This document shows, one piece after another, positions 46,280 to 55,350 of a stretch of 64,000 nucleotides of DNA. Each line of letters opens with the position of its first letter. Positions within the stretch are counted from its first letter, which is position 1. This DNA is from Flagellimonas oceanensis. Its GTDB lineage: Bacteria > Bacteroidota > Bacteroidia > Flavobacteriales > Flavobacteriaceae. Under the pieces are notes generated by a model. It was not told where the DNA came from, made no database searches, and was given only the letters and a program-made list of their open reading frames with translations. The position numbers and the translations under genes are program-made. The DNA lies in the NCBI RefSeq assembly GCF_003992595.1, contig NZ_RZNA01000005.1:115731-179730 (forward strand), in the 5' to 3' direction.

Positions 46280-47501
46280 TAGGGACAGCTGGAAAGAGAT
46301 ATTCGAGACCATTCAGAAGAACAAGCTAAGGACTTTCCTTTCTGGTTTTACTGTAGCTTTGGGTATCTTGATATTTGTTGTCCTGTATGGTTTTGGAAAT
46401 GGACTCATAAACACTTTTAATGAGTTTTTTGAGGATGATGCCACCAATACATTCTTTGTGTTTCCAGGCAGGACTTCCAAGCCATACAAAGGGTATAAAT
46501 CCAACAGGCAAATAGAATTCGATAATTCCGATTTGGCCGATATCGAGGAATCTTTTCCATTATTTGTGGAATACATCTCTCCCAGGGTCGATCGCAGTGG
46601 AATGGTCAAGTACAAAAATGAATCCAACAATTATACAACCAGGGGTGTAAGCGAATCCTACCAGTTTGCCGAAAAGACCATTATTATGAAGGGAAGGTAT
46701 CTCAATCAGGAAGATATCGAGAACAAGGTGAAATATGCAGTAATAGGTAGGTTGGTGGAAAAAGATTTGTTCAAAAATGAGAATGCCATAGGTAAGTACA
46801 TTGATGTTACGGGGAGTGCCTTTAAGGTTATCGGGGTATTTCAGGATGATGCCGGTGATGATGAAGAAAGAAGGATTTATATTCCCTACACTACTAGACA
46901 GTTAATTGAAAAGAATACGGATAAGATAAACCAAATCGTAATCGGGTTTAAGCCCGAGATAGGATACAGTGGGGCCATGGCTTTCGAGAAAAAACTTGGA
47001 GATTTTCTAAGGGACAAGAAGTTTATTGCCCCAGATGATCAGCGTGGCTTCTTTATTCGAAATGTAGCGGATCAGTTAAAGCAAAATCAACAATTTGCAG
47101 GCGTTTTACAGATTATTGTCGGATTTGTGGCTTTTGGAACCATCATAGCGGGTATTATTGGAATCAGTAATATCATGGTGTTTGTTGTAAAAGAGCGTAC
47201 CAAGGAAATCGGAATCCGAAAAGCATTGGGAGCTACCCCTAGGTCTGTTATAGGAACCATTCTTTTGGAATCTGTGTTTATCACTACGGTTTCAGGTGTG
47301 GTTGGGATGGTCATAGGTGTGGCCATGTTAAGTTCCCTGGGGGATACACTCGAGGATTATTTCATTACCAATCCTTTCATTAATACGGGAACCGCAGTAT
47401 TCGCAACTTTAGTTTTAATCTTCTTTGGTGGATTAGCCGGATACATACCTGCTAGAAGAGCAGCTAGAATTAAACCAATTGTAGCATTAAGAGACGAATG
47501 A
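46272..47501 (+). CDS. MacB-type ABC transporter permease, copy A2
   Basis: A 409-residue permease with the N-terminal helix (about 20-42), periplasmic core and three C-terminal helices with VKERTKEIGIRKALGATPR. It is a likely paralogue of the permease at 41823: both open with a WxEIFxTIxKNKLRTFL pattern and a YKG turn. The start overlaps the ATPase gene. Codons look more AT-rich than in copy A1, judged by eye. Confidence 0.92.
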   Translation: MFNRDSWKEIFETIQKNKLRTFLSGFTVALGILIFVVLYGFGNGLINTFNEFFEDDATNTFFVFPGRTSKPYKGYKSNRQIEFDNSDLADIEESFPLFVEYISPRVDRSGMVKYKNESNNYTTRGVSESYQFAEKTIIMKGRYLNQEDIENKVKYAVIGRLVEKDLFKNENAIGKYIDVTGSAFKVIGVFQDDAGDDEERRIYIPYTTRQLIEKNTDKINQIVIGFKPEIGYSGAMAFEKKLGDFLRDKKFIAPDDQRGFFIRNVADQLKQNQQFAGVLQIIVGFVAFGTIIAGIIGISNIMVFVVKERTKEIGIRKALGATPRSVIGTILLESVFITTVSGVVGMVIGVAMLSSLGDTLEDYFITNPFINTGTAVFATLVLIFFGGLAGYIPARRAARIKPIVALRDE

Positions 47502-47502
47502 T

Positions 47503-48765
47503 ATGAGATTTATTTTCGATAGAAATACTTGGCAGGAAATATTCGGTTCAATCGGAAAGAATAAGACACGTACCATTATTACCATTGTGGGGGTGTTGTG
47601 GGGAATCTTCATTTATATAGCCTTATCTGGAGCCGCCAAGGGAATGGACAATGGTTTTGAAAAGGTTTTTGAAAGCGTTTCCATGAACAGTATGTTCGTC
47701 TGGGGCCAGAGTACAAGTATGCCGTATGAAGGGTTTAAGACAGGTCGTCCGATGCAGTTGAAATTGGGAGACGTTGCCAAATTGGAGAACAGAATACCAG
47801 AAATCAATAATATTGCTCCTAGAATCACTTTGGGGAATTTTGGAACGGACCCTGTTTTTACGGTAAGAGGGCAAAAATCCGGGTCATATCCAGTAAATGG
47901 GGATTATCCCGTGTATACTAAAATCGCAACAAAGAAAATATTTGACGGTGGTCGGTTCATTAATGACGAGGATATCGCCAAAGCCAGAAAGGTTTGCGTC
48001 ATTGGAGAAAGAAACGTTCAAGAGTTGTTTGACAAGGATGAAGACCCTATAGGGCAATATATCAGGATAGGGGACGTCTATTTTCAAGTGGTTGGGGTGC
48101 ACAAGCTTTCCCAAGGCGTAAGTTTTGACAGCGATGCGGCTATTTTCATACCCTTTACAACCTTTAGAAAACTATACAATACAGGGGACAACGTAGATTA
48201 TTTCTGTATTGCAGCTTACGACGATGTGGATGTGGTTCAGGTAGAGAAAGATGTTAAGGCACTTTTGAAAAATATCCATAGGGTAAATCCAGAGGATGAA
48301 AGAGCGTTTGGTTCCTTTAATTTGGGAGAGATGTTCACAAGGGTTTCAGGCTTTGCCAAGGGAATGACCTTTTTAAGTTTGGTCGTAGGTATTGCAACCA
48401 TATTGGCAGGAGTAATCGGTATTGGAAATATCTTGTTGATATCCGTAAAAGAACGAACCAAGGAATTAGGTGTGAGAAGGGCACTTGGGGCAACTCCAAG
48501 GGAGGTACGTTCCCAAATCATCTTGGAATCGGTTTTCCTTACCATGATTGCAGGCATTATGGGAATAATTTTAGGAGCAGGTGTGTTATCCATCATAAAT
48601 AGCCTTACCAAGGATTTGGATTTTCCGTATACCAATCCCACAGTTCCTATTCCCTATGTGTTAGGAGCACTGTTGATCATGGTGGTCCTTGGAACACTGA
48701 TCGGATTGATTCCAGCGCAACGCGCCGTTAGTATAAAACCAATAGATGCATTAAGAGAAGAATAA
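47503..48765 (+). CDS. MacB-type ABC transporter permease, copy B2
   Basis: A 420-residue permease with VLWGIFIYIALSGAAKG in the first helix, the periplasmic core and three C-terminal helices with VKERTKELGVRRALGATPR. It is a likely paralogue of the permease at 43079. It begins one base after permease A2 ends, with the two frames abutting, and is followed by an adaptor, repeating the order of the upstream half of the locus. Confidence 0.92.
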   Translation: MRFIFDRNTWQEIFGSIGKNKTRTIITIVGVLWGIFIYIALSGAAKGMDNGFEKVFESVSMNSMFVWGQSTSMPYEGFKTGRPMQLKLGDVAKLENRIPEINNIAPRITLGNFGTDPVFTVRGQKSGSYPVNGDYPVYTKIATKKIFDGGRFINDEDIAKARKVCVIGERNVQELFDKDEDPIGQYIRIGDVYFQVVGVHKLSQGVSFDSDAAIFIPFTTFRKLYNTGDNVDYFCIAAYDDVDVVQVEKDVKALLKNIHRVNPEDERAFGSFNLGEMFTRVSGFAKGMTFLSLVVGIATILAGVIGIGNILLISVKERTKELGVRRALGATPREVRSQIILESVFLTMIAGIMGIILGAGVLSIINSLTKDLDFPYTNPTVPIPYVLGALLIMVVLGTLIGLIPAQRAVSIKPIDALREE

Positions 48766-48788
48766 CAATCATTATAACAAACACCAAA

Positions 48789-49925
48789 ATGAACAAAATC
48801 GTAAAATATATTTTAATAGGAGTATTAGTGCTAGGTGCACTTTGGGCCGCTATTTTCTTTATGAAATCGAATAGCAAATCCGCTATTACATACGATACCA
48901 GTCAACCGTTCATTTCCAGTATTGAAAAGAAAACGGTGGCCACAGGTAAGGTTGTTCCGGAAGATGAAATTGAAATAAAACCTCAAATTTCAGGAATTAT
49001 TGAAAAGATTTATTTGGAGGAAGGAGCCAAGGTCAAGGCCGGCGACCTTATTGCCGTAATTAAGGTGGTTCCAAACGAGCAGTCTTTGAATCAAGCTAGT
49101 GGTAGGGTGAGAAACGCCGAGTTAGCGTTGAACAATGCCAAATTGGAATATGATAGAAACAAGACCTTGTTCGACAAAGGAGTGATTTCCAATCAAGATT
49201 TCAACAATTTGAAGTTGACCTATGAGCAAGCATTACAGGAATTGAAAAATGCTCAGGCCGATTACCAAATCATTAGAAAAGGTTCAGCCGGTGGTTCTTC
49301 AAGTGCCAACACCAATATCAGGGCCACAGTGGATGGAACTGTACTTGAGATCCCTGTTGAGGAAGGAGACCAGGTCATTCAAAGTAATAATTTCAATGAT
49401 GGTACCACCATTGCTTCAATTGCAGATTTGGGCAAAATGATTTTCGAAGGAAAGGTAGATGAAGGAGAGGTTGGAAAACTCAAAGTGGGAACTCCATTGA
49501 AAATAAGCTTAGGTGCAGTGGAGGATGTGGAATTGGACGCTAAACTTAAGTTCATTGCCCCAAAGGGTATTGAGGAAACAGGTGCGGTGCAATTCAAGAT
49601 TGAAGGTGATGTAGAGGAAAAGGATGATGTGTTTATACGTGCAGGTTATAGTGCCAATGCTTCCATTGTTTTGGAAAAAAAGGATAGTATCCTTGTGATT
49701 CCAGAAGCTGTATTGCAGTTTGACAGGGAGACCGACGAACCCTATGTGGAAGTTGCCGTAGGTTCGGTTGAAGAACAAAAGTTTGAAAGAAGGGATATTG
49801 AAACAGGTATTTCCGATGGGGTAAATGTGGAAGTCCTATCCGGGCTTACCAAGGAGGATAAAGTAAAACATTGGAATAAAACCGAACCTGTTAAGAAAGG
49901 TGAGGAAGAAACCGAGACAGAGTAA
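48789..49925 (+). CDS. Efflux periplasmic adaptor (HlyD/MacA family), copy 2
   Basis: A 378-residue adaptor with an anchor helix (about 6-25), lipoyl halves (ISGIIEKIYLEEGAKVKAGD and RATVDGTVLEIPVEEGDQV), a hairpin between, then beta-barrel and membrane-proximal domains. It is closely parallel to the adaptor at 44369, with matched phrases such as LIKVVPN/AVIKVVPN and SANTMIKATV/SANTNIRATV. The C-terminus is extended by a charged tail (KKGEEETETE). It stands 23 bases before the TolC gene. Confidence 0.92.
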   Translation: MNKIVKYILIGVLVLGALWAAIFFMKSNSKSAITYDTSQPFISSIEKKTVATGKVVPEDEIEIKPQISGIIEKIYLEEGAKVKAGDLIAVIKVVPNEQSLNQASGRVRNAELALNNAKLEYDRNKTLFDKGVISNQDFNNLKLTYEQALQELKNAQADYQIIRKGSAGGSSSANTNIRATVDGTVLEIPVEEGDQVIQSNNFNDGTTIASIADLGKMIFEGKVDEGEVGKLKVGTPLKISLGAVEDVELDAKLKFIAPKGIEETGAVQFKIEGDVEEKDDVFIRAGYSANASIVLEKKDSILVIPEAVLQFDRETDEPYVEVAVGSVEEQKFERRDIETGISDGVNVEVLSGLTKEDKVKHWNKTEPVKKGEEETETE

Positions 49926-49948
49926 TCATCATCAATCAAAATAGAAAA

Positions 49949-51298
49949 ATGAAGTATAAGATAACCATAATGCTACTGCTCCTGGCAGTGGGCACTTCCT
50001 TGGCGCAGAATAAAAAATGGACGCTAAGGGAATGTGTGGAATACGCAGTGGAAAACAACTTGACCGTAGAACAATTTGAACTGGATCTGGAGAATGCCAA
50101 AATCGATAAATCCGACGCAATCGGCAACTTGCTTCCAAGCTTGAACGGAAATACTTCGGCATCGAGTAACACCGGTTTCTCCATTAACCCAACAAACAAC
50201 TTGCCCACCAACAGTACGGCAAACAACGTGAATATCAGTGCTACGTCCAGCATTACCCTTTTTGATGGATTACGAAACATCAACCAGGTACACCGGGCCA
50301 AAATGAACGCGATAGCGAATCAATACCGACTGGAAAATCTAAAGGATGATATCCGTTTGAACGTGGCCAACGCCTATTTGCAAGTGGTTTCCAATAAAGA
50401 ACAGCTAAAGACTTTCAGGGCGCAATATGCCGTTACCGAACAAGATTTGAAAAGAACCAAGGAATTGGTGGAATCCGGGGTGGTTCCGAGGGGAGACCTT
50501 TTGGAGATTGAGGCCACGGCCGCCAATCAGGAGCAACAGATCATCAATGGGGAAAGCAATGTGTTGATATCCAAAGTGAGTCTTGCCCAATTGCTTCAGA
50601 TTACCGATTATGAGAACTTTGATATAGCGGAAGAGGAATTCGATATTCCACCTTCGGATATTCTTAGCAACTCTCCCAAAGTGATTTTTGATAAGGCTTT
50701 GGGCTTTAGGAACGATATCAAATTCTCTGAATCCAATGTGGAATTGGCAGAACAGGACCTTAAAATTGCAAAAGGGGCTTACTTGCCCACATTGTCCGCC
50801 TTTTTCCAATATGGGACAAGGTATTCCGATGTAACCCAGATTCCTGATGGGAACGGGGGTGTTTACACTCCCGGGCTTACCGATCAGTTGTGGATTTTTG
50901 ATGGTATCAGTTACGGTGCACAGTTGAACATTCCGATTTTCAACGGATGGAGCACCCGTAACAACGTGATGCGGTCCAAAATCAGTTTGGATAAGGCAAA
51001 ATTGCAATTGGAACAGGATAAATTGGATCTTGAAAGCACCATACAGCAAGCCTATGTAAACGTGAACACGTTTGAGAAGGCCTACGCGGCCGCAGAAAAA
51101 ACGTTGGAAGCAAGAACATTGGCCTATGATTACGCCAAAGAACGTTACGATGTTGGTTTAATGAACGCCTTCGAATATAGTCAGGCACAGGCCAGGGTAG
51201 AGAATGCCCAAGCTGATGTGATCCGTACCAAGTACGATTATATCTTCCGATTGAAAATATTGGAGTTCTACTTTGGTATACCCATTTCATTAAACTAG
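49949..51298 (+). CDS. TolC-family outer-membrane efflux channel
   Basis: A 449-residue protein with a signal peptide (about 1-20, ending TSLAQ) and the TolC two-fold layout of long helices: KWTLRECVEYAVENNLTVEQ at the start, the first repeat to about 220, and the second from about 240 (FRNDIKFSESNVELAEQDL). Final phrases NAFEYSQAQARVENAQADVI and RLKILEFYFGIPISL are typical. It completes the tripartite system of the eight-gene locus. The next gene follows a promoter immediately after its stop. Confidence 0.93.
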   Translation: MKYKITIMLLLLAVGTSLAQNKKWTLRECVEYAVENNLTVEQFELDLENAKIDKSDAIGNLLPSLNGNTSASSNTGFSINPTNNLPTNSTANNVNISATSSITLFDGLRNINQVHRAKMNAIANQYRLENLKDDIRLNVANAYLQVVSNKEQLKTFRAQYAVTEQDLKRTKELVESGVVPRGDLLEIEATAANQEQQIINGESNVLISKVSLAQLLQITDYENFDIAEEEFDIPPSDILSNSPKVIFDKALGFRNDIKFSESNVELAEQDLKIAKGAYLPTLSAFFQYGTRYSDVTQIPDGNGGVYTPGLTDQLWIFDGISYGAQLNIPIFNGWSTRNNVMRSKISLDKAKLQLEQDKLDLESTIQQAYVNVNTFEKAYAAAEKTLEARTLAYDYAKERYDVGLMNAFEYSQAQARVENAQADVIRTKYDYIFRLKILEFYFGIPISLN

Positions 51299-51306
51299 TA
51301 TCTTTG
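51272..51306 (+). promoter_or_regulatory. Promoter of tsaB
   Basis: TTTG (51272-51275), a 23-base spacer and TATCTTTG (51299-51306, exact TAnnTTTG). The -7 element begins one base after the TolC stop; the tsaB ATG at 51315 is 8 bases downstream. Confidence 0.6.
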
Positions 51307-51314
51307 TGGCCGCT

Positions 51315-51995
51315 ATGGCCATAATACTACATTTAGAAACCGCGACCACCAATTGCTCCGTGAGCATTTCAAAGGATGGCGAAATCGTTGCCCTGAAAGA
51401 GAACAATGCAGCGAGCTATTCGCACTCAGAGCAATTGCACGTATTCATAAAAGAAGCCTTGAAAGAGGCTTCTTTGTCATTTCCGGACCTTGATGCCATT
51501 GCTATAAGCAAGGGACCAGGTTCGTACACGGGACTGCGAATAGGGGTGTCTGCCGCCAAGGGACTCTGCTTTTCTTTGGACATTCCTTTGATTTCAGTGC
51601 CCACTTTACAAAGTATGGCACATCAGGTAGAAGTAAAGGCCGATGAATTGGTGATCCCCGTGCTGGATGCCAGACGGATGGAGGTGTATTCCTGTGTATA
51701 CGATGCTGCATATAAAGAAGCTCGTGAGACCCGTGCCGAGGTCATCGATGAGGATTCTTTTACGGAATATGTTTCCGGCAATACCGTATATCTGGTGGGG
51801 AGTGGAGCAGAAAAATGTAGGGGTGTCTTGCAACACCCCAATTTTGTTTTCAATGAATCTGTGGTCCCTTCTGCAAAGGACATGGCCTCAATCGCATTGC
51901 AGAAATACGAAACCGGTCAATTTGAGGATGTGGCTTACTTTGAGCCTTATTACCTCAAGGATTTTGTCCTTCAGCAGAAAAAGAAGAAAAACTAA
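51315..51995 (+). CDS. tsaB: tRNA threonylcarbamoyladenosine modification protein TsaB
   Basis: TsaB partners with TsaD to make the t6A modification next to the anticodon of ANN-decoding tRNAs. The 226-residue protein starts ILHLETATTNCSVSIS and has the ASKHA motifs SEQLHVFIKEALKEA and ISKGPGSYTGLRIGVSAAKGL. A longer frame opens with GTG at 51306, but that codon lies in the -7 element, so the ATG at 51315 is preferred. The stop overlaps by 4 bases the end of the convergent mscS gene. Confidence 0.93.
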   Translation: MAIILHLETATTNCSVSISKDGEIVALKENNAASYSHSEQLHVFIKEALKEASLSFPDLDAIAISKGPGSYTGLRIGVSAAKGLCFSLDIPLISVPTLQSMAHQVEVKADELVIPVLDARRMEVYSCVYDAAYKEARETRAEVIDEDSFTEYVSGNTVYLVGSGAEKCRGVLQHPNFVFNESVVPSAKDMASIALQKYETGQFEDVAYFEPYYLKDFVLQQKKKKN

Positions 51996-52819
51996 TCTTC
52001 CAAAGCCTTGTGCATAACCCTTTGTGGGAAAGGAATCTCGATTCCCGCAGCATCAAAGCGTAATTTGGTCTGTTCAAGTACGTAGAAGTGTGCTGGCCAG
52101 AAGACATCGTTATTGGCCCAGAAACGCAATGTCAAGTTTACAGAACTATCCGCCAAGGCACCTACGTATACCTCGGGGGCAGGCTCGGTATTGATGTTCG
52201 GATTGTCCGCACATATCTGCAAAAGAATTTCCTTGGCCTCCTTAATGTTCGAGCCATATCCGATGCCTACGTCGATTTTATCCCTACGGGTGTTTTCCAT
52301 GTTATAGTTGACAATGTTACCGTTGGATAATTGTCCATTGGGAATAATGGCAATCTGGTTGCCGAAAGTGCTCAGCTTGGTGTTGAAAATGGAGATTTCC
52401 TTTACCGATCCGTCTACCCCTTGGGCAGAAATCCAGTCCCCGACCTTAAAAGGCTTGAATATCAAAATGAGGACCCCTCCGGCGAAATTCGCCAACGATC
52501 CCTGCAATGCAAGACCAATGGCAAGACCTGCGGCACCCACGATGGCCACCAAAGATGAGGTCTTGACCCCCAACTGTGTGATTACCAAAACAAACAATAA
52601 CGCCTTTAGGGTAATGCTGATAAAACTTTGCAGAAAGGATTCCAGGGTCTCGTCGTAGTCCTTTTTCTTGAAAAAGCGACGTACCATTTTATTGATGAAG
52701 GTAATGACCCAAAGACCGACAAAAAATATAACAATGGCTGTGATGAGACCTGGCACTATGCTAATGGCCCATTCAACAGCTTGGTCTATGTAATCTTGAT
52801 AATTTTCTAGTTCTTCCAT
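51992..52819 (-). CDS. Small-conductance mechanosensitive channel MscS family
   Basis: A 275-residue protein, close to E. coli MscS in length. It has three membrane helices (about 20-45, 65-88, 90-118); the third, pore-lining one reads VGAAGLAIGLALQGSLANFAG with the Gly/Ala packing typical of the family. A beta domain (VGDWISAQGVDGSVKEISIF, IPNGQLSNGNIVNY) and an alpha/beta cytoplasmic vestibule follow. It would release solutes upon osmotic downshock. Single gene on the minus strand. Confidence 0.93.
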   Translation of the reverse strand: MEELENYQDYIDQAVEWAISIVPGLITAIVIFFVGLWVITFINKMVRRFFKKKDYDETLESFLQSFISITLKALLFVLVITQLGVKTSSLVAIVGAAGLAIGLALQGSLANFAGGVLILIFKPFKVGDWISAQGVDGSVKEISIFNTKLSTFGNQIAIIPNGQLSNGNIVNYNMENTRRDKIDVGIGYGSNIKEAKEILLQICADNPNINTEPAPEVYVGALADSSVNLTLRFWANNDVFWPAHFYVLEQTKLRFDAAGIEIPFPQRVMHKALED

Positions 52820-52908
52820 AATGGTTTTTTAGTTTAAATAGCAACGTAGTTAATATTCGGGTTAAATAAAAGAAAAGGTTTTTAAACAAATGTTAATGTT
52901 AACGCCCT

Positions 52909-55008
52909 TCACAATTGCTCCAAAGCCTTTTCTGTACTGGTCACAGGGAGTTTGCAAGCACCCTCGATACAGACATAGGCCAAGGTTTTTTCAGGTACCG
53001 TTCTGTTTTTCAGTAGTTCAAGAGAGCTGTCCTTTGGGGAGCCGACCAAAACACTGTTTGGCACATATTCCTTGCTGATTTGTTGTCCCATGAGTTGGTA
53101 ATCTTCTCCAAGTACGGCTATTTCATAAAAGTTTTGGTTTTGGAACAATACCAAGTGCAGCCAATTGGAAAAACCCTGTGCCCTTCGGTCAAAATCCTTT
53201 TGAACGTTTTTGAGCATTTGAGTGGATAGGGTTCCATAAATCTCATCGGGGTAAAGCTTATGAAATTTATACAGATTGATGGCCATCATGGAATTGGAAG
53301 AGGAGATCACATTGTCATCGACCTCTATGGTTCTTCGAATCAGGGATTGGTCTTCATCTGAAGTGTAAAAGAACATTTCGGATGCCCCATCAAAAAAATG
53401 AGCTTTGGAATAATCCAAGAGACTTTTGGCCAAATCAAGCCATTTTTCATCAAAAGTGACCTCGTAGAGTGAAAAGTAAGCGTCGATAACCGTGGCATAG
53501 TCATCCAAAAAGGCATTGATACTGCTTTTGCCCTCCTTGTGGTTACGATAAAGCGAACCATCCTCTTTGATCATTTCACGTTCAATGAAAGCGGCATTTT
53601 TCAAAGCAAGGTCCAGATAATCTTCGTTGCCCACATATCGATAGGCATCCACGAGTCCCTTGAGCATCAACCCGTTCCATGATGTCAGGATTTTATCATC
53701 CAAACGCGGTCTTGAGCGTTTGTTCCGTTCCTTTTTGAGCAAGACAAGGTTTTCGTTGATTTTGGCTCTCAGCTCGGGAACCGTCATTTGGAACTTTTCC
53801 GCTATTTCTTCATCTGATTTATCCCGGATGAGCACATAGTTTTCCTCTTCCCAATGTCCGTAGGAGTCAATGTTGAAATATGCTTGGAACAACCCAAAAT
53901 CATCTTTCAATAATCGGGTAAGTTCTTCTTTGGTCCAAACGTAATATGCGCCCTCCTCGAGTTTTTCGTTTTCATCCAGACTGTCCGCATCCAAAGAGGA
54001 ATGGAATCCACCACTTTCATCCAAAAGCTCTTCTTGCACAAAGGCGATGGTTTCGGTAACCACATCTTTATATAGATTATTTTTGGTCACCGCATAGGCT
54101 TTGGCATATAAACTGGTCAACTGACCATTGTCGTACAACATTTTTTCAAAGTGGGGCACGTGCCATTTCACATCCACGGCATATCGGGAAAAACCACCGC
54201 CCACATGGTCATACACACCTCCGTACGCCATTCGAGTGAGCGTGGTGTCCACAAACTCCATGATTTCAGGCTTATCCACAGCGGTGGCGTAATGCAATAG
54301 AAAACCCCAATTGTTGGGCATCATGAACTTAGGGGCACGTTTATGTCCGCCCAAATAAGTATCAAAGTATTGGGTCCAATGTTGCACGGCCGAGTCCAAT
54401 TGCTCCAGAGAATAGAGCTCGCTGTCCTTGTCGTTTTCCACAAGATTGATGGCTTGGAGCCCATTGGCCAAATCGCTGGCATATTGGGTAATTCTCGGTT
54501 TGTCCTTTTGATATAGTTCGGCCAGTTGTTCCAGTGACTTTATCCAATTGTCCTTGGGTACGTAGGTAGCTCCCCAAAACGGTCTTCCGTCGGGCAAGGC
54601 TACTATGTTCAAGGGCCAACCGCCCTGACCTGAGATCATTTGAATGGCATCCATATAGATTTGGTCCACATCGGGGCGTTCTTCTCGGTCTATTTTAATA
54701 TTGATGAAGTGTTCGTTCATTATTTCGGCCACTTGCTCATCCTCGAAACATTCCTTTTCCATCACATGGCACCAGTGGCAGGCCGCGTAACCAATACTGA
54801 TGAGCAAAAGTTTGTCCTCTTTTTGGGCCTTTTCCAACACTTCAGGGCTCCAAGCCTCCCAATTTACGGGGTTGTGGGCATGTTGCAATAGGTAGGGACT
54901 GGTCTCATGGATAAGGGCATTGGTGTGTTTATGGGTCACTTCGTCTGATTTTTGTTTGCAACTGAGGGCTGCGATCGTGATTAATATGAAGAAAACTGTT
55001 TTTTTCAT
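52909..55008 (-). CDS. DUF255 thioredoxin-domain lipoprotein (YyaL/spermatogenesis-associated 20 family)
   Basis: A 699-residue protein. It starts with a lipoprotein signal ending ALSC (Cys17), then a thioredoxin-like domain with CHWC (Cys77, Cys80) in GYAACHWCHVMEKECF, then a long helical region resembling the (alpha/alpha)6 barrel of glycan epimerases (GGVYDHVGGGFSRYAVD, LTSWNGLMLKGLVDAYR). The family (DUF255, human SPATA20) has no settled function. I start at the ATG 55008 because it gives the lipobox; an upstream TTG-type extension to 55029 would run towards the terminator. Encoded downstream of dodecin on the same strand. Confidence 0.88.
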   Translation of the reverse strand: MKKTVFFILITIAALSCKQKSDEVTHKHTNALIHETSPYLLQHAHNPVNWEAWSPEVLEKAQKEDKLLLISIGYAACHWCHVMEKECFEDEQVAEIMNEHFINIKIDREERPDVDQIYMDAIQMISGQGGWPLNIVALPDGRPFWGATYVPKDNWIKSLEQLAELYQKDKPRITQYASDLANGLQAINLVENDKDSELYSLEQLDSAVQHWTQYFDTYLGGHKRAPKFMMPNNWGFLLHYATAVDKPEIMEFVDTTLTRMAYGGVYDHVGGGFSRYAVDVKWHVPHFEKMLYDNGQLTSLYAKAYAVTKNNLYKDVVTETIAFVQEELLDESGGFHSSLDADSLDENEKLEEGAYYVWTKEELTRLLKDDFGLFQAYFNIDSYGHWEEENYVLIRDKSDEEIAEKFQMTVPELRAKINENLVLLKKERNKRSRPRLDDKILTSWNGLMLKGLVDAYRYVGNEDYLDLALKNAAFIEREMIKEDGSLYRNHKEGKSSINAFLDDYATVIDAYFSLYEVTFDEKWLDLAKSLLDYSKAHFFDGASEMFFYTSDEDQSLIRRTIEVDDNVISSSNSMMAINLYKFHKLYPDEIYGTLSTQMLKNVQKDFDRRAQGFSNWLHLVLFQNQNFYEIAVLGEDYQLMGQQISKEYVPNSVLVGSPKDSSLELLKNRTVPEKTLAYVCIEGACKLPVTSTEKALEQL

Positions 55009-55029
55009 CAATTGAGCATTCTTGCGCAT

Positions 55030-55061
55030 AAAAAAATGCGTCCGTTTGCGGACGCATTTTC
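55030..55061. terminator. Intrinsic terminator after the dodecin gene
   Basis: AAAATGCGTCC and its complement GGACGCATTTT form an 11-bp stem around a GTTTGC loop (55033-55060). Read on the minus strand it follows the dodecin stop and would end that transcript before the DUF255 gene; the A/T flanks allow use in both directions. Confidence 0.85.
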
Positions 55062-55077
55062 TATTCTTGACTTTGTA

Positions 55078-55278
55078 TTATTGAACCTCAAAGGTAATCT
55101 TCACATTTACCCTGTAATCGTCAATTTTTCCATCTTTTACCGTAGCACTTTGCTCGTTGATATAGATGGAACGAATGTTTTTAACGGATTTTGAGGCTTG
55201 CTCCAACGCTTTGTTGGTTGCATCTTCCCAGCTTTTGCTGGAATTCGCCAATACTTCAATAACTTTTAAAACTGCCAT
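55078..55278 (-). CDS. Dodecin
   Basis: Dodecin is a small flavin-storage protein that assembles into a hollow dodecamer. The 66-residue sequence from the ATG at 55278 (MAVLKVIEVLANSSKSWEDA) matches the family throughout: KVIEV, SWEDATNKALEQASKSVKNI, and the C-terminal beta strands ending VNVKITFEVQ. An alternative TTG start two codons upstream adds nothing. Family members bind FMN, FAD or CoA. No close functional partner is adjacent. Confidence 0.94.
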   Translation of the reverse strand: MAVLKVIEVLANSSKSWEDATNKALEQASKSVKNIRSIYINEQSATVKDGKIDDYRVNVKITFEVQ

Positions 55279-55350
55279 GGTCAATGTATTTTTTTGATTC
55301 CCTTCAATGTAACAAATTTTGATGGGAATATGGCAGTAAAATGGAGTTAA

